The position numbers and the translations under genes were made by a program. A stretch of 64,000 nucleotides of DNA from Holacanthus passer. Lineage: Eukaryota > Chordata > Actinopteri > Pomacanthidae. The stretch lies in contig JAFREQ010000003.1 of assembly GCA_025331565.1 (NCBI GenBank), forward strand, positions 12,455,001 to 12,519,000. The letters run 5' to 3'. Each line of letters starts with the position of its first letter. Within the stretch, counting starts at the first letter, position 1. This document shows, piece after piece, positions 13,565-25,628 of the stretch. Under the pieces are notes generated by a model that was not told the origin of the DNA, did not search any database, and worked only from the letters and a program-made list of their open reading frames with translations.

Positions 13565-13865
13565 GCGATTAGCCTGACAATTCAAGGTTTTAAAAACAAG
13601 CAGTAAAATTTTAAAAACAATTCTAAAACTGACAGGTAACTAGTGAATGGCAGCGAGGATCGGTGAGGATGTTGTTGCTTCTTTCAGATGGTGTTAAAAG
13701 TCTGGTAGCAGCGTTGTGTAACAGTTGTGGTCTTAAGATGTTGGTTGATACAAGAACAAAGTGCGTTGCAATAGTCAAGTCTGCAGAAGGAGGAGAAGGA
13801 GCACGGATGACCTTCTCTGGATCCTGTTGTTTTTTGTATTTACTGCTGCATAAATCTGATGTCGA
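13565..13865. repeat. dispersed repeat related to fish retroelements
   Basis: The stretch AGTAAAATTTTAAAAACAATTCTAAAACTGACAGGTAAC, followed by TAGCAGCGTTGTG and GCAATAGTCAAG, matches in order a repeat I recall from many fish introns. The encoded short frames look accidental. Confidence 0.35.
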
Positions 13866-14167
13866 GTGAGTTGGATGCAATGGATGACAGAAAATGGATA
13901 TGCAGAGAAGGAAAAGCAGACTGAAAACTCTTTTTTAAACTCATTTTTTATTTAGAATGAAGAGACATTTCACATTTCATTTCTGTCCTTTACTTTGGTC
14001 TCTCAACTATGTCATTTTTTTCAGTTCACTTCCTGTTTTTCTTGCTCTATAATAAAAACTGTAATTGTAGTGTTCCTCAAGTTCCTCAACCTTTGGAAAG
14101 TATTATCCCTGCCGCAAAGACTTTTACCCCGTGGAACTATCCTACAGGAACATAGGCTGCCCCAGGG

Positions 14168-14520
14168 TGTCATGGTTTTTGTTCTCTTGTGTTTTTACTA
14201 GTTTATTTTCAGTGTAGGTTGAGTTTTATACTCCAGTGTTTTTGGTTTAGGGTTTAGTTTTTGTTCAGGCTTTGCTTCAGTGGCTGGAGGTGTGGTCTTC
14301 AGGTGCTGGGGCTCTCTATTCTCTCAGCTGTCCCCAATTTCACCTCGTCACTGGCAGCTTTAAAAGACTTCTGATTCTACCTGCGAGCTGCCAGATCATC
14401 CCTTTCCATGTCCACTGTTTTCAAGAGCTTTGTGGTTCCTGTGCTTCCAGTGGTTCGTCTCTGTTTTCCTGTGTTTCTAAATGTTTGTATATTTCCTAAG
14501 TTCCTCAAAAGGTTCTTGGT
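14168..14520 (+). mobile_element. solo-LTR-like block A
   Basis: It begins TGTCATGG like many fish Ty3/gypsy LTRs. It shares a perfect 56-bp segment (14,261-14,316) and further weaker identity with 17,504-17,559 in block B. It has the T-rich, CTTTCC-rich composition of gypsy LTRs. No gag or pol adjoins it, so it is probably a solo or truncated LTR. Confidence 0.5.
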
Positions 14521-14910
14521 GACCTTGGAAATACCCTGCAGTGGCCATTACATGGCTCAACTATACTCAGCTTGTTTGTGCCAGGTTCTTTTCCCAATTT
14601 CATTATCCACTGTAGATGGTACCTCCTGAATGTATGTGGGATTCTTAGCTGATCATCATAGCAATAGTATATGAAAATGCTAGGACATCTACAACATGTG
14701 TCACAGCAAGGAGACAAACTTCACAAAAAGCTGAAGGCAACGAGACAAAAGACCACCTTGACTGAGTTGTGCAAGTGACTATTCTGTCTGGCTAATGAGT
14801 GGTCTACAGTGTTTTAACCTTTTAGTATCAGCGCAGCTCACTTGGAACCTCGACTGACGTGATACCAAAAAAGTACCAGATACTTTTGCCAATGAAAAAC
14901 CAAAAATCTA
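14521..14910. other. gene-free stretch
   Basis: No recognisable coding or repeat signal. Confidence 0.4.
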
Positions 14911-14914
14911 CCAT

Positions 14915-15105
14915 TTCATTTTGCAGATGCTTTTATCCAAAGCAACGTACATCTGAGAGTTAGAACAGCCACTGGGGGCAATTTGGGGTTCAGTGTCTTG
15001 CCCAAGGACACTGTGACATGCAGACTGCAGGGGCCAGGGATCAAACCACCAACCTTCCAATTGGTGGCTGGCCTCTCTTCCTTCTCAGCCACAGTCGCTC
15101 CCCAA
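14915..15105 (-). mobile_element. tRNA-derived SINE (minus strand)
   Basis: Read on the minus strand from about 15,105, it starts with a tRNA-like head containing an A-box-like TGGCTGAGAAGG and a B-box-like GGTTTGATCCC about 45 bases apart. It runs through a conserved core with CCTTGGGCAAGACACTGAACCC. It ends with TTGGATAAAAGCATCTGCAAAATG, the tail type of fish V-SINE/HE1-like families. The RNA polymerase III boxes are degenerate, so activity is unlikely. Confidence 0.6.
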
Positions 15106-16109
15106 AAAAGGGGGAAAAAAATTCCAAGTGAGTTGAGTCGGTGTGTGTAATGAAAAATAGGAATGAATAAAGTCCTTCTTTTTCTTTATGAAGAGAGAGA
15201 GAGAGCATGTGGGTTTATGCATGGCTGTTTTATAGGTAATATTTTTCTTTACAGGCACACAGAGGTCATTGCAATGAAGTGCTGAAAGACAGTCCCAGGA
15301 AGAGTGGTCCTTGTTTAATACACCACACGACTCTGCTGCCACACCGGCACTCTGTCTCAGATTAAACCTGAAGAAGTGCTACATTTCATTATCAATGATT
15401 GTCCCTGTCAACAGTGACAAAAATCTCCCTGTGGGTCAATTAGCTGTTTGCATTTGTATATGCAGACAGCAATGTATCATAATGTACACAAACACTCACA
15501 TACTCACACACACACACGGGCCTGGGCTGCCAAACATCACAGTAACAATGCAGAGAACTCAAGTCATTGTTGGAAGACATAGCTCGACAATGCTGTGACA
15601 CTGACATGTCTGCAGCTCAGCCAGGGTTCAACACTGATCCATTATCTCATGATGATGCTGACAGAGCGAATGGTGGCTGTCACATGTAATGCAAATTAAT
15701 ATGCCCAGTATAATATACATGCTATATATACAGTGTGTGTAAATTCATTCATGTTGGCAGGAAATGGATCAGCAGTGACAGACTGAAAAAATAAAAAAAT
15801 GGGTATATAAAAAAGTTTAAAAATTGAAATCCTTTCAGTTGGCAAAGTGACACTTTCTTTAGCTTGGTGACACAAAGCAGGAGCAGCAGTGTAGCACTGA
15901 GTGTATGAGAGGTGATGCAGGATCATATTTCAAATTCAGGGTCAAGGATATAATCATTTGTGCTGTCCAGTAAACACCTCCCTTCACATATTCCAGAAGC
16001 ATTTAAACCCAGAGCCCCCAGCCAGTTTTAGTCGATACAGTGTTCTACACTGACCAACTGAGAATGAACTTTCAACTAAGGCGGTGCTCCAGAATCATAC
16101 TAAATTATA
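15106..16109. other. gene-free stretch
   Basis: Short GA and CA runs only; no gene or clear repeat recognised. Confidence 0.4.
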
Positions 16110-16720
16110 GAGTCAATCAAGCATGACAGTACGTCTAATTAGATTTGAGGTCTTTTTGTGAGATAGGCAGATGTCCAGTGTGGTAGTCGAGAGCGCAGAG
16201 CTAAGTTTGCCGAACACTTTCATGAGGGAGATTGTATTGAATGCTGAGCTGAAATCACCAAACACCATTCTGATTTAAGTGTTATTTTCAAGGTGTGGGA
16301 AGACTGAGTGGCGATGGCATCCTCTGTGGATGTGTTGGTTCTGAATGCAAACTGGCTGTGTGGGACATTGTCTTCGATGTACTGGAGAACCACTATCTCG
16401 TCATCAGACTGAGGGTAGTGGTTTAGACTAGACCTTGCACGTACAGGTATGATGGTGGCTGACTTGAAACGGGTGGAAGCACTCTCCTGTGATAGTGATA
16501 TGTTAAAGATGTCAGATGTGATGACATTCACATTAACTAGCTGGTTGGCACATGTCTTTAGTGCGCGGCCAGGGATGTTATCATGCCCAGCAGCTTTACT
16601 CAAATTCACTCTCATCAGGGTTTTTCTTACATCTGCTGTGGATAGTGACAGTGACCAGTCCTCTGGAAGTGGAGTAGACCTGACAGCTGACTCCGCTGAG
16701 GAGATCAAAGCAAGCACAGA
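16110..16720 (-). pseudogene. CR1/L2-type LINE reverse-transcriptase fragment
   Basis: The minus-strand frame 16,717-16,220 (165 codons) contains LSKAAGHDNIPGRALKTCA, a degraded form of the RKAAGPDNIPGR motif before the palm of fish LINE polymerases. This is followed by an IFNISLSQ block, an SATIIPV block, and QFAFRTNTSTEDAI for the usual QFAYRPNRSTDDAI. Just downstream another frame gives FSSAFNTI, the motif-A region. Frameshifts separate the blocks, so it is a dead relic. Confidence 0.75.
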
Positions 16721-16739
16721 ATGTTAAGATTATGTTAAG

Positions 16740-17450
16740 GCAAGAACCAAGAGGGTTGGGCCTTGATGGGGATCATTGGCAATAGGAGAGTATTTGGATT
16801 GTAGCAATTCTACCTTTGAAGGATATTGGTAGATTTATCCAATGTCCAAGGTTATCTTCTACTGTTATGAGAAGTGGGCAGAAGCTGACTTTGACATCCT
16901 AGGGGAGGTATTGATTAGAAAATATGTGATATTAGCAGTGCACAGAAAGAGAGAGGTGGTGTTTGGAGTGCCGTATCCCAGCTATGAGGGCTGCGTGGGA
17001 GAATGGTGGAGCAGCTGATAGTGTATTTTTGAGACTTTAAAGAAGTCAGCAGATGGTTTTGGGTAATGAAGAAAGTTAAGTAGAATGTTGTCTGCATAAA
17101 GGCTGATCTTATGGTATGTATTTTGTGTTTGGATTCCTGTGATGCTTATTATGTGACAGATTGCTGCTGCAAGTGGTTTAATGAAGATGGTGGAAAAAAG
17201 ATGGGGAGGGTGTGCGTCCATGTGGAGTGCCCCTGTGCAACATGAAGCGCTGTGATATTAATCCATTGGTGGCATTGGTGATGTGTACAAATTGTTGCTC
17301 ACACATCCAGTGGATAAATGATTCACAGATTTTTTTTGGTGAAGAAAATCTAATTTACTTTACTAATTTACTTTATCAAATGCCCTGTCTGCATCCAATG
17401 AAACTATGGCTGTTGGTGAGTTTGTGTGAGATGTGTAATGGCTACAGTTA
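16740..17450 (-). pseudogene. L1-clade LINE reverse-transcriptase fragment
   Basis: On the minus strand from about 17,440 a frame reads IVSLDADRAFDKV, which is L1 polymerase motif A. Next comes HLFSTIFIKPLAA with ITGIQ and SLYADNIL (the degraded YADD box, about 17,100). Further on is an INLPISFKGRIATIQ block (about 16,830), the usual WxxLPLSLxGRIxxIK region. Several frame changes and stops lie between them. It abuts the preceding LINE fragment of another clade, so one probably inserted next to or into the other. Confidence 0.7.
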
Positions 17451-17968
17451 AATTGTCTGTGTAGTTTATTTTCAGTGGATGCTGAGTTTTATTGTTTAGT
17501 CTTTTGTTCAGGCTTTGCTTCAGTGGCTGGAGGTGTGGTCTTCAGGTGCTGGGGCTCTCATTCACTCAGCTGTCCCCAATTTCACCTAACGACTGGCAAC
17601 TTAAATACCCCTCTCCTTCTCTTGTGAGCTGCCAGATCGTCCCTTTCCATGCTCCCAGTCTTTGCCTTTGTTCTCTAGTTTTTCTTTGTCTTCTAGTGTT
17701 TCCAGCATTTTCCTTTTTCCAGTGTTTCCATGCCCATGTGTTCCAGCATTTCCTGTGTTCATCCTTACCTTCTCCTTCTCCACCTGCATGCCTCCTGCCA
17801 TCCTGCCTCAGCACCTACCAACCTCCATCCACTGAAGCAACTCCATTCCACCTGGACTTCCTGTGTTTAGTCAGCTTTTTGATTTCTTGTTCTGGAGTTT
17901 CTTTTGTTAAATAAATCCCTTTTACCCGGTCACCCTCATCTGTGTCTTGCTCCTGGTTCCAATTAGGA
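17451..17968 (+). mobile_element. solo-LTR-like block B
   Basis: It shares the 56-bp perfect segment and flanking similarity with block A at 14.2 kb. It ends with an AATAAATCCC...CCCGGTCACC...GTGTCTTGCTCC segment typical of the R/U5 end of fish gypsy LTRs. The 140-codon open frame across it is a low-complexity shadow. Confidence 0.5.
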
Positions 17969-19279
17969 ACTAACTGAAATCTCCACATAAGGGGTAATAA
18001 CAAAACAGACAAGTTGACAAAAACCTGACTGGGTTTGCAGAAACAAAGGGAATGTAAAGACATGTATGAAATGTTTGTGTTTTATATATTGCCATTTTAC
18101 CCTTGTTAATTTGTTTTTACTTAACAGACATTAAAGCTCTGACAGTTGTATTTGTAATAAATAGGAAGAACACTGCATAAATCAAAATCATGATTAAAAG
18201 CAGTTGAAGAGTCAGTAAACTACTGATGGAAGGAACTTTCCATCCTTTTCAAAATTTGGCCCAGGTTGAAGAGTTTGATTTTGTGACGCACATGTTCTTT
18301 CTGACTGCTTACGTTGCAGAAAGTACACAGCTCACAAAATCTGATCACTTAACTCAGTGTCAAAAATAGAGATACAGTAGATTATATTACCTGACTATAA
18401 TTCCAAGGTTAACTTCATGCAGATGTAAATGTAGGGGAGAGGCACAAAGTATAACTCCTGTCGTTGACCGGACAGGTCCATTAGACCAATTGAGGGTAAT
18501 ATTCATAGCCTCAGCATTTCTATAAGCCATTGCGGAGGAGATATCTATACTCTCCACACTCACTCCCTGAACTTAAAGCCCAGTAAATTTAGCAACACTA
18601 GCTTCATGACTTGCTGAGTATGGCACTTGTGAAGGTAGAGAGGGATTTTCACTCCATATATATTTGCATTAGTAGCTGGAAGAACAGCAGCAGGGGTTTT
18701 CTTTAGGATGAAAGTTGTGTAAGGGTGTCAGATAGTCCGAACACTAAACTGGTAATCATTTCATTCTGAAAAATGCAATGACAGGATCTGTCAATTCAAA
18801 TGCAAGATCTGTATTTGAATTGAATTTGTCACACAGCTATTTTAGCAGTTGCAAATAAGTACAGTAATGTGAGACACAAACATGTGGAGGCTGTGAAAGC
18901 AAATTTCTCTGGTACGATAAATTGTTGTTGTTGTTGCTGTATTTTTATTCTTGTATGTCTACAATCTATGAATACTCTTGTCACTCCACTTGTCCATGCT
19001 GTAATTTTACCATGTTGGTCTATTCTGTACACATGGCATCTATTGCATGTCTTTCCTGAGAGAGGGATTCCTCTTCCTCTTCTGTTGTTTCTTTTCCCTT
19101 CAATTTTTTTCCTGTGAAAGGTTTCTTCAGAGGTTGGTTTTTCCTAATCAGAATCGAGGATCTGTGATGTGATATTAGAATATATTTACTTCTACTTAGG
19201 TAAACAGTCTGAATATTTCTTCCACCTCTGCTTCCTCTAGACCAAAGCATTCTCATCTAAAGGTTGAATTTCTGGCCGA
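17969..19279. other. gene-free stretch
   Basis: No coding or named repeat signal; a TTG trinucleotide run near 18,923-18,935. Confidence 0.4.
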
Positions 19280-19880
19280 GCTACATTGTATTGTTTGCTT
19301 TTCCTTCATCTTATAGATCATTATCCTGTTCAATCTTATCTTCTGCCTCCTGTTATGTGGGGTCCTGCAAGATTCACTTTATGGTCCATTTCTCCATTTA
19401 AATGCTTCCTCCAGGTGATATCACTCAAAAATACACATTTCACTGCTATGCTGATGACACCAAACTTAGGCCAAATAAGTAAAAGCAGTGGGATCCCTCT
19501 GGCATCTTGACCTGGTCTTCAACTAGTGTAGTGCAAAAAATTAAGCCCAGGAAAATGAGAGGCCATGTTAAGCCAGTTCCTGCCTCGCTTCACTGGCTCA
19601 CAAAAGTGAACTTAAATGAGACTATTTGTCTGTTAAATAATGCATCAATTTGCCCTTGCACACATTTCTAATCTGTCCCCATACTGCACAGCTGGAAACC
19701 TGAGGTCTTATCCTCTGAACAAAAAGTTTAATGTTGAACTTTCTCATTTGCTGCACTGACATTATGGACCCCCTGTCCTATATTTATCTTTTTTATCAGT
19801 GTTTTAAGATGCAATTTAAGTGCATTGATCATATTTCGGTAGCAAACCTTTTCATTTTTGATGTTTCCACTTTTTATTGT
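19280..19880 (+). pseudogene. degraded CR1/L2-type LINE 3' half
   Basis: Broken frames preserve the order of the family. There is a GVLQDSLYGP relic of GVPQGSVLGP (about 19,358-19,395), then CYADDTKL (about 19,447-19,470), the catalytic YADD box. Next is a PVPASLHWL block (about 19,575), then ALTLWTPCP for the usual APxLWNSLP near 19,755. Multiple stops make it non-functional. Confidence 0.6.
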
Positions 19881-21600
19881 GTCCTGAATCAGCAAAAACC
19901 TTTGTGCCATCTCTGCCAAGTTTTGGTTGCAGTATTGACCTCTACCTTTGCCATATTTGTAACCAGTGGTGTTTTGGCCTTCAGTGGTCCAAGCAAGAGC
20001 GTGAGTGGACAGAGGTAGAGTCATTCTGAGACATACTTGTCATCTCCGAGGCTTAACAGAACATCATCTTAGTATGTCAGCCATGCTCTGGTCCTGTCTC
20101 ATGTTGCCAGCAGCTCACAGTTTGACTCAACAGGTACAGGTCCGGGGCTTCAATTTCACTTTGGAATTGAGATCAATGGTGAGTAAATGTGGAGACAATC
20201 CAGTGATTATTTGTGCAGGATTAGTATCATCCCAGGTAGCAACAGGACTTGAGAGACTAAGGAAATTGCAATGACAACAAAATATCTTATAGTTCAGGCT
20301 AACATTGAAAAGTTTTTTTGTTTCCATCTGCAGCAAGAAATACCACAAGCTAGAGCCATGTGTTTATATAAACTCTAACATTAAACATATAATATCCTGG
20401 TGGTTTTAAATACTTCTTGGTACTTCTCAGTAGACTAAAGTTACCCAGCAGTAAAAATAATTTCTTCCATTGGACCCAGTTGAGGTTAACATGGTTGCTG
20501 AGCAACTGTGTCTCACTAAATAGGTATAATGTGCCACTCAAGGCTTTAATGAAGTTGGAGACCTCTTGATTTTATGTTTCCTTCAATTACTGCCGTTTGC
20601 TTTCATTATATTTAAATACATAGGATGCTTAATGAGCATTAAACGTGTGATATGTAACTGAACGTGAAGAATACAAGATGTGCATGCAAAGATATTCAAT
20701 TGTCGAATGAGCTGAGAATTTTTATTTTTTTAAATATCCGCTCTAAGCCTTCTTGATCATGACATATTAACAGGCATGTTTAGTTACCTAAGCATATGAA
20801 AGGCTGACAGACACAGCAGAAGACTGTAAAGGCAAAAATAATTTATAGTTCTGTTTCACTCTTTTAACTTCAGTGTTCTCCTCCTCTTTCATTTGCACAG
20901 TCCATTGCCAGGAATACACAGTTGATACTGCTTGAAATAGCCTTTGGTGTAACTCAGTCCTGAGTGAAAATACCCCTGACTCATCACTTGAATTGGATCC
21001 TTTTCAAGTGGATCAAATAAAATGGTGTGTGCGCCAACTGTGAAGACAGTCAGGAATGACAACCCAGGGTGAACCAAGGGTGTATATGTGAAACATGCAT
21101 GGTGCGAAGGTAGCTGTGTAAGCATAACTGTTGGTGGATATTTAGATAAGATTCAAATGTATAGAGCAGCACAGTGCATAATTTAAATGCGTCTTTTATA
21201 GACAGCTATCAAACCTGGACAGCTGTCTGGCAAAATGTATCGTAATTGACATACAGTAAAGTATGAAGGCACATTTTGAAAGCAGCTCAGCCAAGTTATG
21301 GCCACTACACAGTCTTGAATTTGCCATATCAGACTAGCAGAGGATCCAGCTCCATCACCAGCAAAGTCACCAGCCACAGCCTCAAAGCCTCCAGCCTAAA
21401 CCTCAGTCCTTTTTTACGGGTGATGAATGCTGATGAAGACACGGTTAACAATTTGTAGTTGTAATATCTTTGTTTTTAGATTAACTCCATTTTCAGTTGT
21501 GATGATGATGGACATAAATGAAGGAATGGCAGCTATATCTTAAATGTTGCATAGTTTAAAATGTTGTTGTTTTTGTCTACAGAAAGTAGGATTGCTTCTT
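19881..21600. other. gene-free stretch
   Basis: Open frames up to 98 codons overlap on both strands and have no recognisable domain. Nothing is supported. Confidence 0.4.
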
Positions 21601-21609
21601 GCACAGCAT

Positions 21610-21930
21610 TCAAAAGAGAGTCTTCCCAAGGTACTTATGAACTTCAGCATTTGATAAATATGTGAACAGTGCATATCATGTTCGAAAATTTACTATGCTT
21701 CATCCTTGCTTGTGAACGAGTCTTTCCAGGATGAACCTTTCAAACCCAATCATGATACCATCACCTGTTACCAATGAACCTGTTTACCTGTGGAATGATC
21801 CGAACAGGTATTTTTGGATCAGTCCACAACTTTCGCAGTCTTTTGTTGCTCATGTCCCAACGTGTTGTCTCAAATTCGGAATAAGCAGATATTGACAAAG
21901 ATCAATGAATTTGATGAAGTCTAACATAAA
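21610..21930 (-). mobile_element. transposon-like repeat, inverted copy 1
   Basis: Its reverse complement matches the segment at about 29,480-29,790 over most of its length. Shared blocks are CCTTGCTTGTGAA, CCAGGATGAACCTTTC, CACCTGTTACCAATGAACC, TGTTTACCTGTGGAATGATCC and GATGAAGTCTAACATAAA. This copy lacks the terminal block seen in copy 2. No coding capacity. Confidence 0.7.
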
Positions 21931-22929
21931 ATATATTGTCTTTCTGCTGTTTTCAGTTGCGTATATGTCAAAATGGATTAGCAAATTAGCACATTCTGTT
22001 TTGCAGTGTCCCAACTTTGGAATTGGGATTACAGACACATAGATAGAACTACTAATTAATTCATCTTGTGAACTGTTCAAGAAACAATGTTGTATCATCC
22101 TGTATCATCAATGTATTTATGTGCTTGTAATTGTGTTCATGTGGTAACCATGGTGACGTGCATGCCAGAAGCAGCTAACACAGCAGTCTATTGTGTTTAT
22201 ATCCACCTCTGTGCCCTCTTTTTGTTTTGGTAAGTTCATAACTGATTAAAAATTATAAACTGCTTATTCCCTGGGCTGAAAATTAGTTTTGCTCCACACT
22301 GGCTGAAGTGCAGCTCTTCTGACATGTGCAGCTTTCCATCAACACTGAATATGTAACATGAGCTTGCATTGATATTCACTGCACTTGTAATGCCGTACAT
22401 GGCTGAAATAGCATTTTCCAAAAGGCCTGAAACCCAAGCTGCTCTCCAGGCACACTGCCCATCTCCAATACACTCACCAGTAAACTCAGCCATGCTCTGG
22501 TAAACAGCATGAGTGTCTCTGCCAGCACATGCACAGGCAGACAATGGACCAGATTTTTTAAGTGGCATGTATGAATTCTCCAAAGGGGAACAACATTTAT
22601 TAGACTTAATGAGGTTTCTACATCTGAATGATTTAATTAGTAATTTCATTCATCATCATTTATTTAAATCTCAACAAATCTTTCAATCATGTCAGGAGTG
22701 CCTTTAAAACAGAATGAAATGCACACAAAAAATAATTAACGAGAAAACAAACAACAGCAGGACACAGTTAAAAGTGGTTACATTCAAGAGGGGAGTAGTA
22801 ATCATGGTTTTAAATTGGCCTATAGTTACAGCTGCGATATGTTTTTTAAAAGCATTTTTCCCAAATTTTGCATTTTCACATTGCAGTTTAAAATTTTCAA
22901 TCTGTTTTCCACTCCCAACACAGCACTGA
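21931..22929. other. gene-free stretch
   Basis: A 137-codon minus-strand open frame at 22,236-22,649 shows no recognisable family and is left uncalled. Confidence 0.35.
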
Positions 22930-23398
22930 GACTGCTCTGGTCAAGGACACCAGCCTGTTGCATCCTGTTGCAGTCTGTACTACATTTTAATTCTGCTTGG
23001 CTTCAGCTCAGTCTTTGAGACAGTGGACCATAATATCTTAATCAGCCATCTGAAGAACTATGTTGACATCAGTGATGTGCCTTTGAATCTATTTTGTGGG
23101 GGTTCCGCAGTGGTATTTTTTTAGGTCCCCTTCTTTTTGACATGTACAGACATGACATTGTACAGACAGCCAGTATGCACCAGTATGTTCCGACTGCAAT
23201 CTTTGCCAGGCTTTTTACTTGTACTATAGTGACCACATTACACCAATCCTTGCGTCCATTCACTAGTTAACTGTGAGTTTTAGAATTGATTTTAAGATTT
23301 TATTGCTTGTTTTTAAAGCTTCGAATGGTCTGGCTCCTGTCTAAATTTGTGATTTGGTAACTCCCTATGAGACTGATTGCTGCTCAAGATCCTCTGCA
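22930..23398 (+). pseudogene. second CR1/L2-type LINE relic, internally deleted
   Basis: Starts with a frame reading SSVFETVDHNILISHLKNYV, a degraded form of the LDLSAAFDTVDHxILxxRL motif-A block. It skips the YADD region and resumes with a FRIDFKILLLVFKASNGLAP block near 23,290-23,340, which belongs to the C-terminus. The deletion and stop codons mark a dead copy. Confidence 0.65.
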
Positions 23399-23399
23399 C

Positions 23400-23840
23400 T
23401 ACTAATGTGTTGTGGTCTGGGTTTTTGTGTTTGGTTTTTGCTGTTTGCTGTTTTTTCCTCCTTTTTTCTGTTTCAATGTCTGTGACTGGAGGTGTGGCTG
23501 GTGTGACTCTCACTTCAACCTTTGAGTTCTGGCAGATGAGGCACACCTGCTCCCAATTGTCATTAACCACCTCCTACATAAGCCTGGCCCTGACTCCACT
23601 CCTGCACCAGATTATTCTGTCTCATATGGTAGAGTCAAGTGCCTAATGTTTCTCTGCGATTACCTCTTGTGATTTTTCTTTGGAAGAAGTTGTTTTCCAC
23701 GTGCTTCATTGTTGCTCACCTTGTGTCTTTTTCCAGTGAGTTCCCCGGTGTGTGTGCCTCACTGCCAGCCTTCCTCCAGTGTCTCCAGTTTCCTGAGTTC
23801 CAGCTGCAGCCATGACCAGTCCACCATCTCCGCCGTCCAC
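23400..23840 (+). mobile_element. LTR-like block C (Ty3/gypsy type)
   Basis: Composition and layout resemble a fish gypsy LTR. A TGTTGTGG start and T-rich U3 are followed by a GAGGCACACCTGC...CCAATTGTC segment and CTACATAAGCC near the expected promoter, then TC-rich sequence. It is not identical to blocks A/B. No polyprotein follows, only short frames. Confidence 0.4.
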
Positions 23841-24920
23841 CAGCCAGCCTGCCTTTTTTATTAGAAGACACTTTCAAACCACCAGTCGTTTCTGTTTCTG
23901 CCTTAGTTGGTCCAAACCTAAAACCCAAAATCAAAATGGTTCCAAAATCACAACTTGTCACCAAGGCTAGGCTTTTGGGCTTCTGTCCAGGCCCCACGGA
24001 GTAAGAGAGGGATGATGTAATTGCTGCTCCCTTCACACTAGAGGAAATAGCTAATGTATCTGTAAACCATTAGTGACTTCTCTGAGATCGCACCAATCCA
24101 CCTAACTGTATCCACCAATTGCACTGACGTTACACACATGTAAAATTAAGAAACATATGATCACAGAAAGCTAACATATTGCTTGAAAGCAAGGAATATA
24201 AGGTCAGGTTAAGTCAATGTTAGGTCAGGTCAAATAGTAGGCCTAAAATCTGAGGGAAGGAAGGTCGGGTGAATAGGGAGATAGTGGCACCAGTATTTTT
24301 TTGATGTGGAAAAATCTTCAGTGTTCATGGGTGAATGAATTTTTTGTTGGATTGGATTCATTCAATATAATTATTTAGCAACTAGTGTAGCAAAGCTCAG
24401 TTTACATGAACATCCAGCATTATATGGTCTTCTTCTATCAAACCCTAAAGGTCTGACCAAGAAAATACAAGTGTAGCTTACAGGAGGAATGCTAGTTGTT
24501 GCTGTCCTCTGGTGGTGTGGAGTATTAATAACGACTATTACCATAGAGATTACTTTTATAAGCAGTAATTGGTAAAGGAATTCAATTACTTTAGACAAGT
24601 AACGAGCAACTGTAACTAATTACTAATTAACTTGCATAACACTGAAAATAACCCATCAGTTAGGAATGCAGGGGCTGGAAAATGGAGAGGGCTATAACAA
24701 GATTAAGGCCATGCAGTTGTAAACCATTCTCTCAACATGATTGACAAGCAAAATAATGGATAGACTGTATTGCTAAAAGTATGATTCAGAGTGCGAGGGT
24801 TTAAAGAACGCACTAAGAGACACTGGAGAGCAAAATATATATTTTTAAAAATCTTCATTTGAAAAGTGCTGGAAATTCCTTTGAGTATTTAGAATCAACA
24901 AGACTAATCAATAGAATATA
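23841..24920. other. gene-free stretch
   Basis: No gene or clear repeat recognised; about one kilobase of AT-rich sequence. Confidence 0.4.
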
Positions 24921-24924
24921 TTTG

Positions 24925-25078
24925 ATTGGTGCCCTGCGATGGACTGGTGACCTGTCCAGGGTGTCCCCTGCCTTCGCCCTAAGTCGGCTGGGATAGGCTC
25001 CAGCCCCCCCCATGACCCTGCAGAGGATTAAGCGGCGTACAGATGTACAGATGTACAGATAATGGATGGATGGATATT
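24925..25078 (+). mobile_element. LINE 3' end with ATGG tail
   Basis: The run GCCCTGCGATGGACTGGTGA...CCTGTCCAGGGTGTCCCCTGCC...GGGATAGGCTCCAGCC, ending in ATGGATGGATGG, is a very common fish retrotransposon 3' terminus. Three ACAGATGT units precede the tail, a small local tandem repeat. Confidence 0.65.
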
Positions 25079-25149
25079 TGATTGGTTTTAAGAGGTTCAG
25101 ACATTTTACTAGTAGTATGTCAAACTATAAAAATATAGTTTTATATATA

Positions 25150-25628
25150 TATACAAATAGTTAAACTCATCTGGATCCTTGGAGGGAAACGAATTGGCAG
25201 ACAAATATATAAAAGCTGCAACTAAAATATGAGCCGTAAATATGACAGTAAATATTAGTAGGACTGAAGTCAAAAGCATAATCAAATCAGAATTGGAAAA
25301 GAAGTGTCAGGAGGAAATGAACAGGGAAACAAAATGTCATCCAATGTCATTTCCACAGTATTCAAAATTAACATTATCTCAAGGATAAGATTTGGACACA
25401 CTGGTCTTAACAGTACACTTATGATAACTGGTAAACATACAGCTGGTATGTGAGTATTGAAGGAAGTACTACAACTGAACTCAGGGGGTGTGGGGTGAAC
25501 TGTTGAAAAAGACCAAACAGAACATCGTATTGTTCTGATTCTGATGCACACGCAATTCAGTAGGTGGCGGTAATGCACATAAAAGCTGTTTACAGCCGAC
25601 ACAAAACATCAGAAGAAGAAAAAGAAGC
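25150..25628 (+). pseudogene. I-clade LINE 3' end (RNase H region and tail)
   Basis: Frames across this segment read EGNELADKYIKAATK-like sequence (RNase H end), then ISRTEVKSIIKSELEKK and GHTGLNSTLMITGKHTAG, with a following CEY. This is the order found at the C-terminus of I-clade LINEs. The 3' untranslated end, GTAGGTGGCGGTAATGCAC, and a GAAGAAGAAAAAGAAG tail follow. Stops and frameshifts show it is dead. Its tail ends about five bases from the first SKA1 promoter motif. Confidence 0.65.

Noticed and set aside
14915..15105. Functional tRNA gene on the minus strand
   Set aside because: The A- and B-box-like words belong to a SINE head. The cloverleaf is not intact and the sequence continues into a SINE core and tail.
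17492..17914. 140-codon open frame, Pro/Ser/Leu/Cys-rich
   Set aside because: It lies across an LTR-like, CT-rich block and its composition simply follows the base composition. No domain.
22236..22649. 137-codon minus-strand open frame
   Set aside because: No family or motif recognised, no splice-site or promoter support, and it sits between transposon relics.
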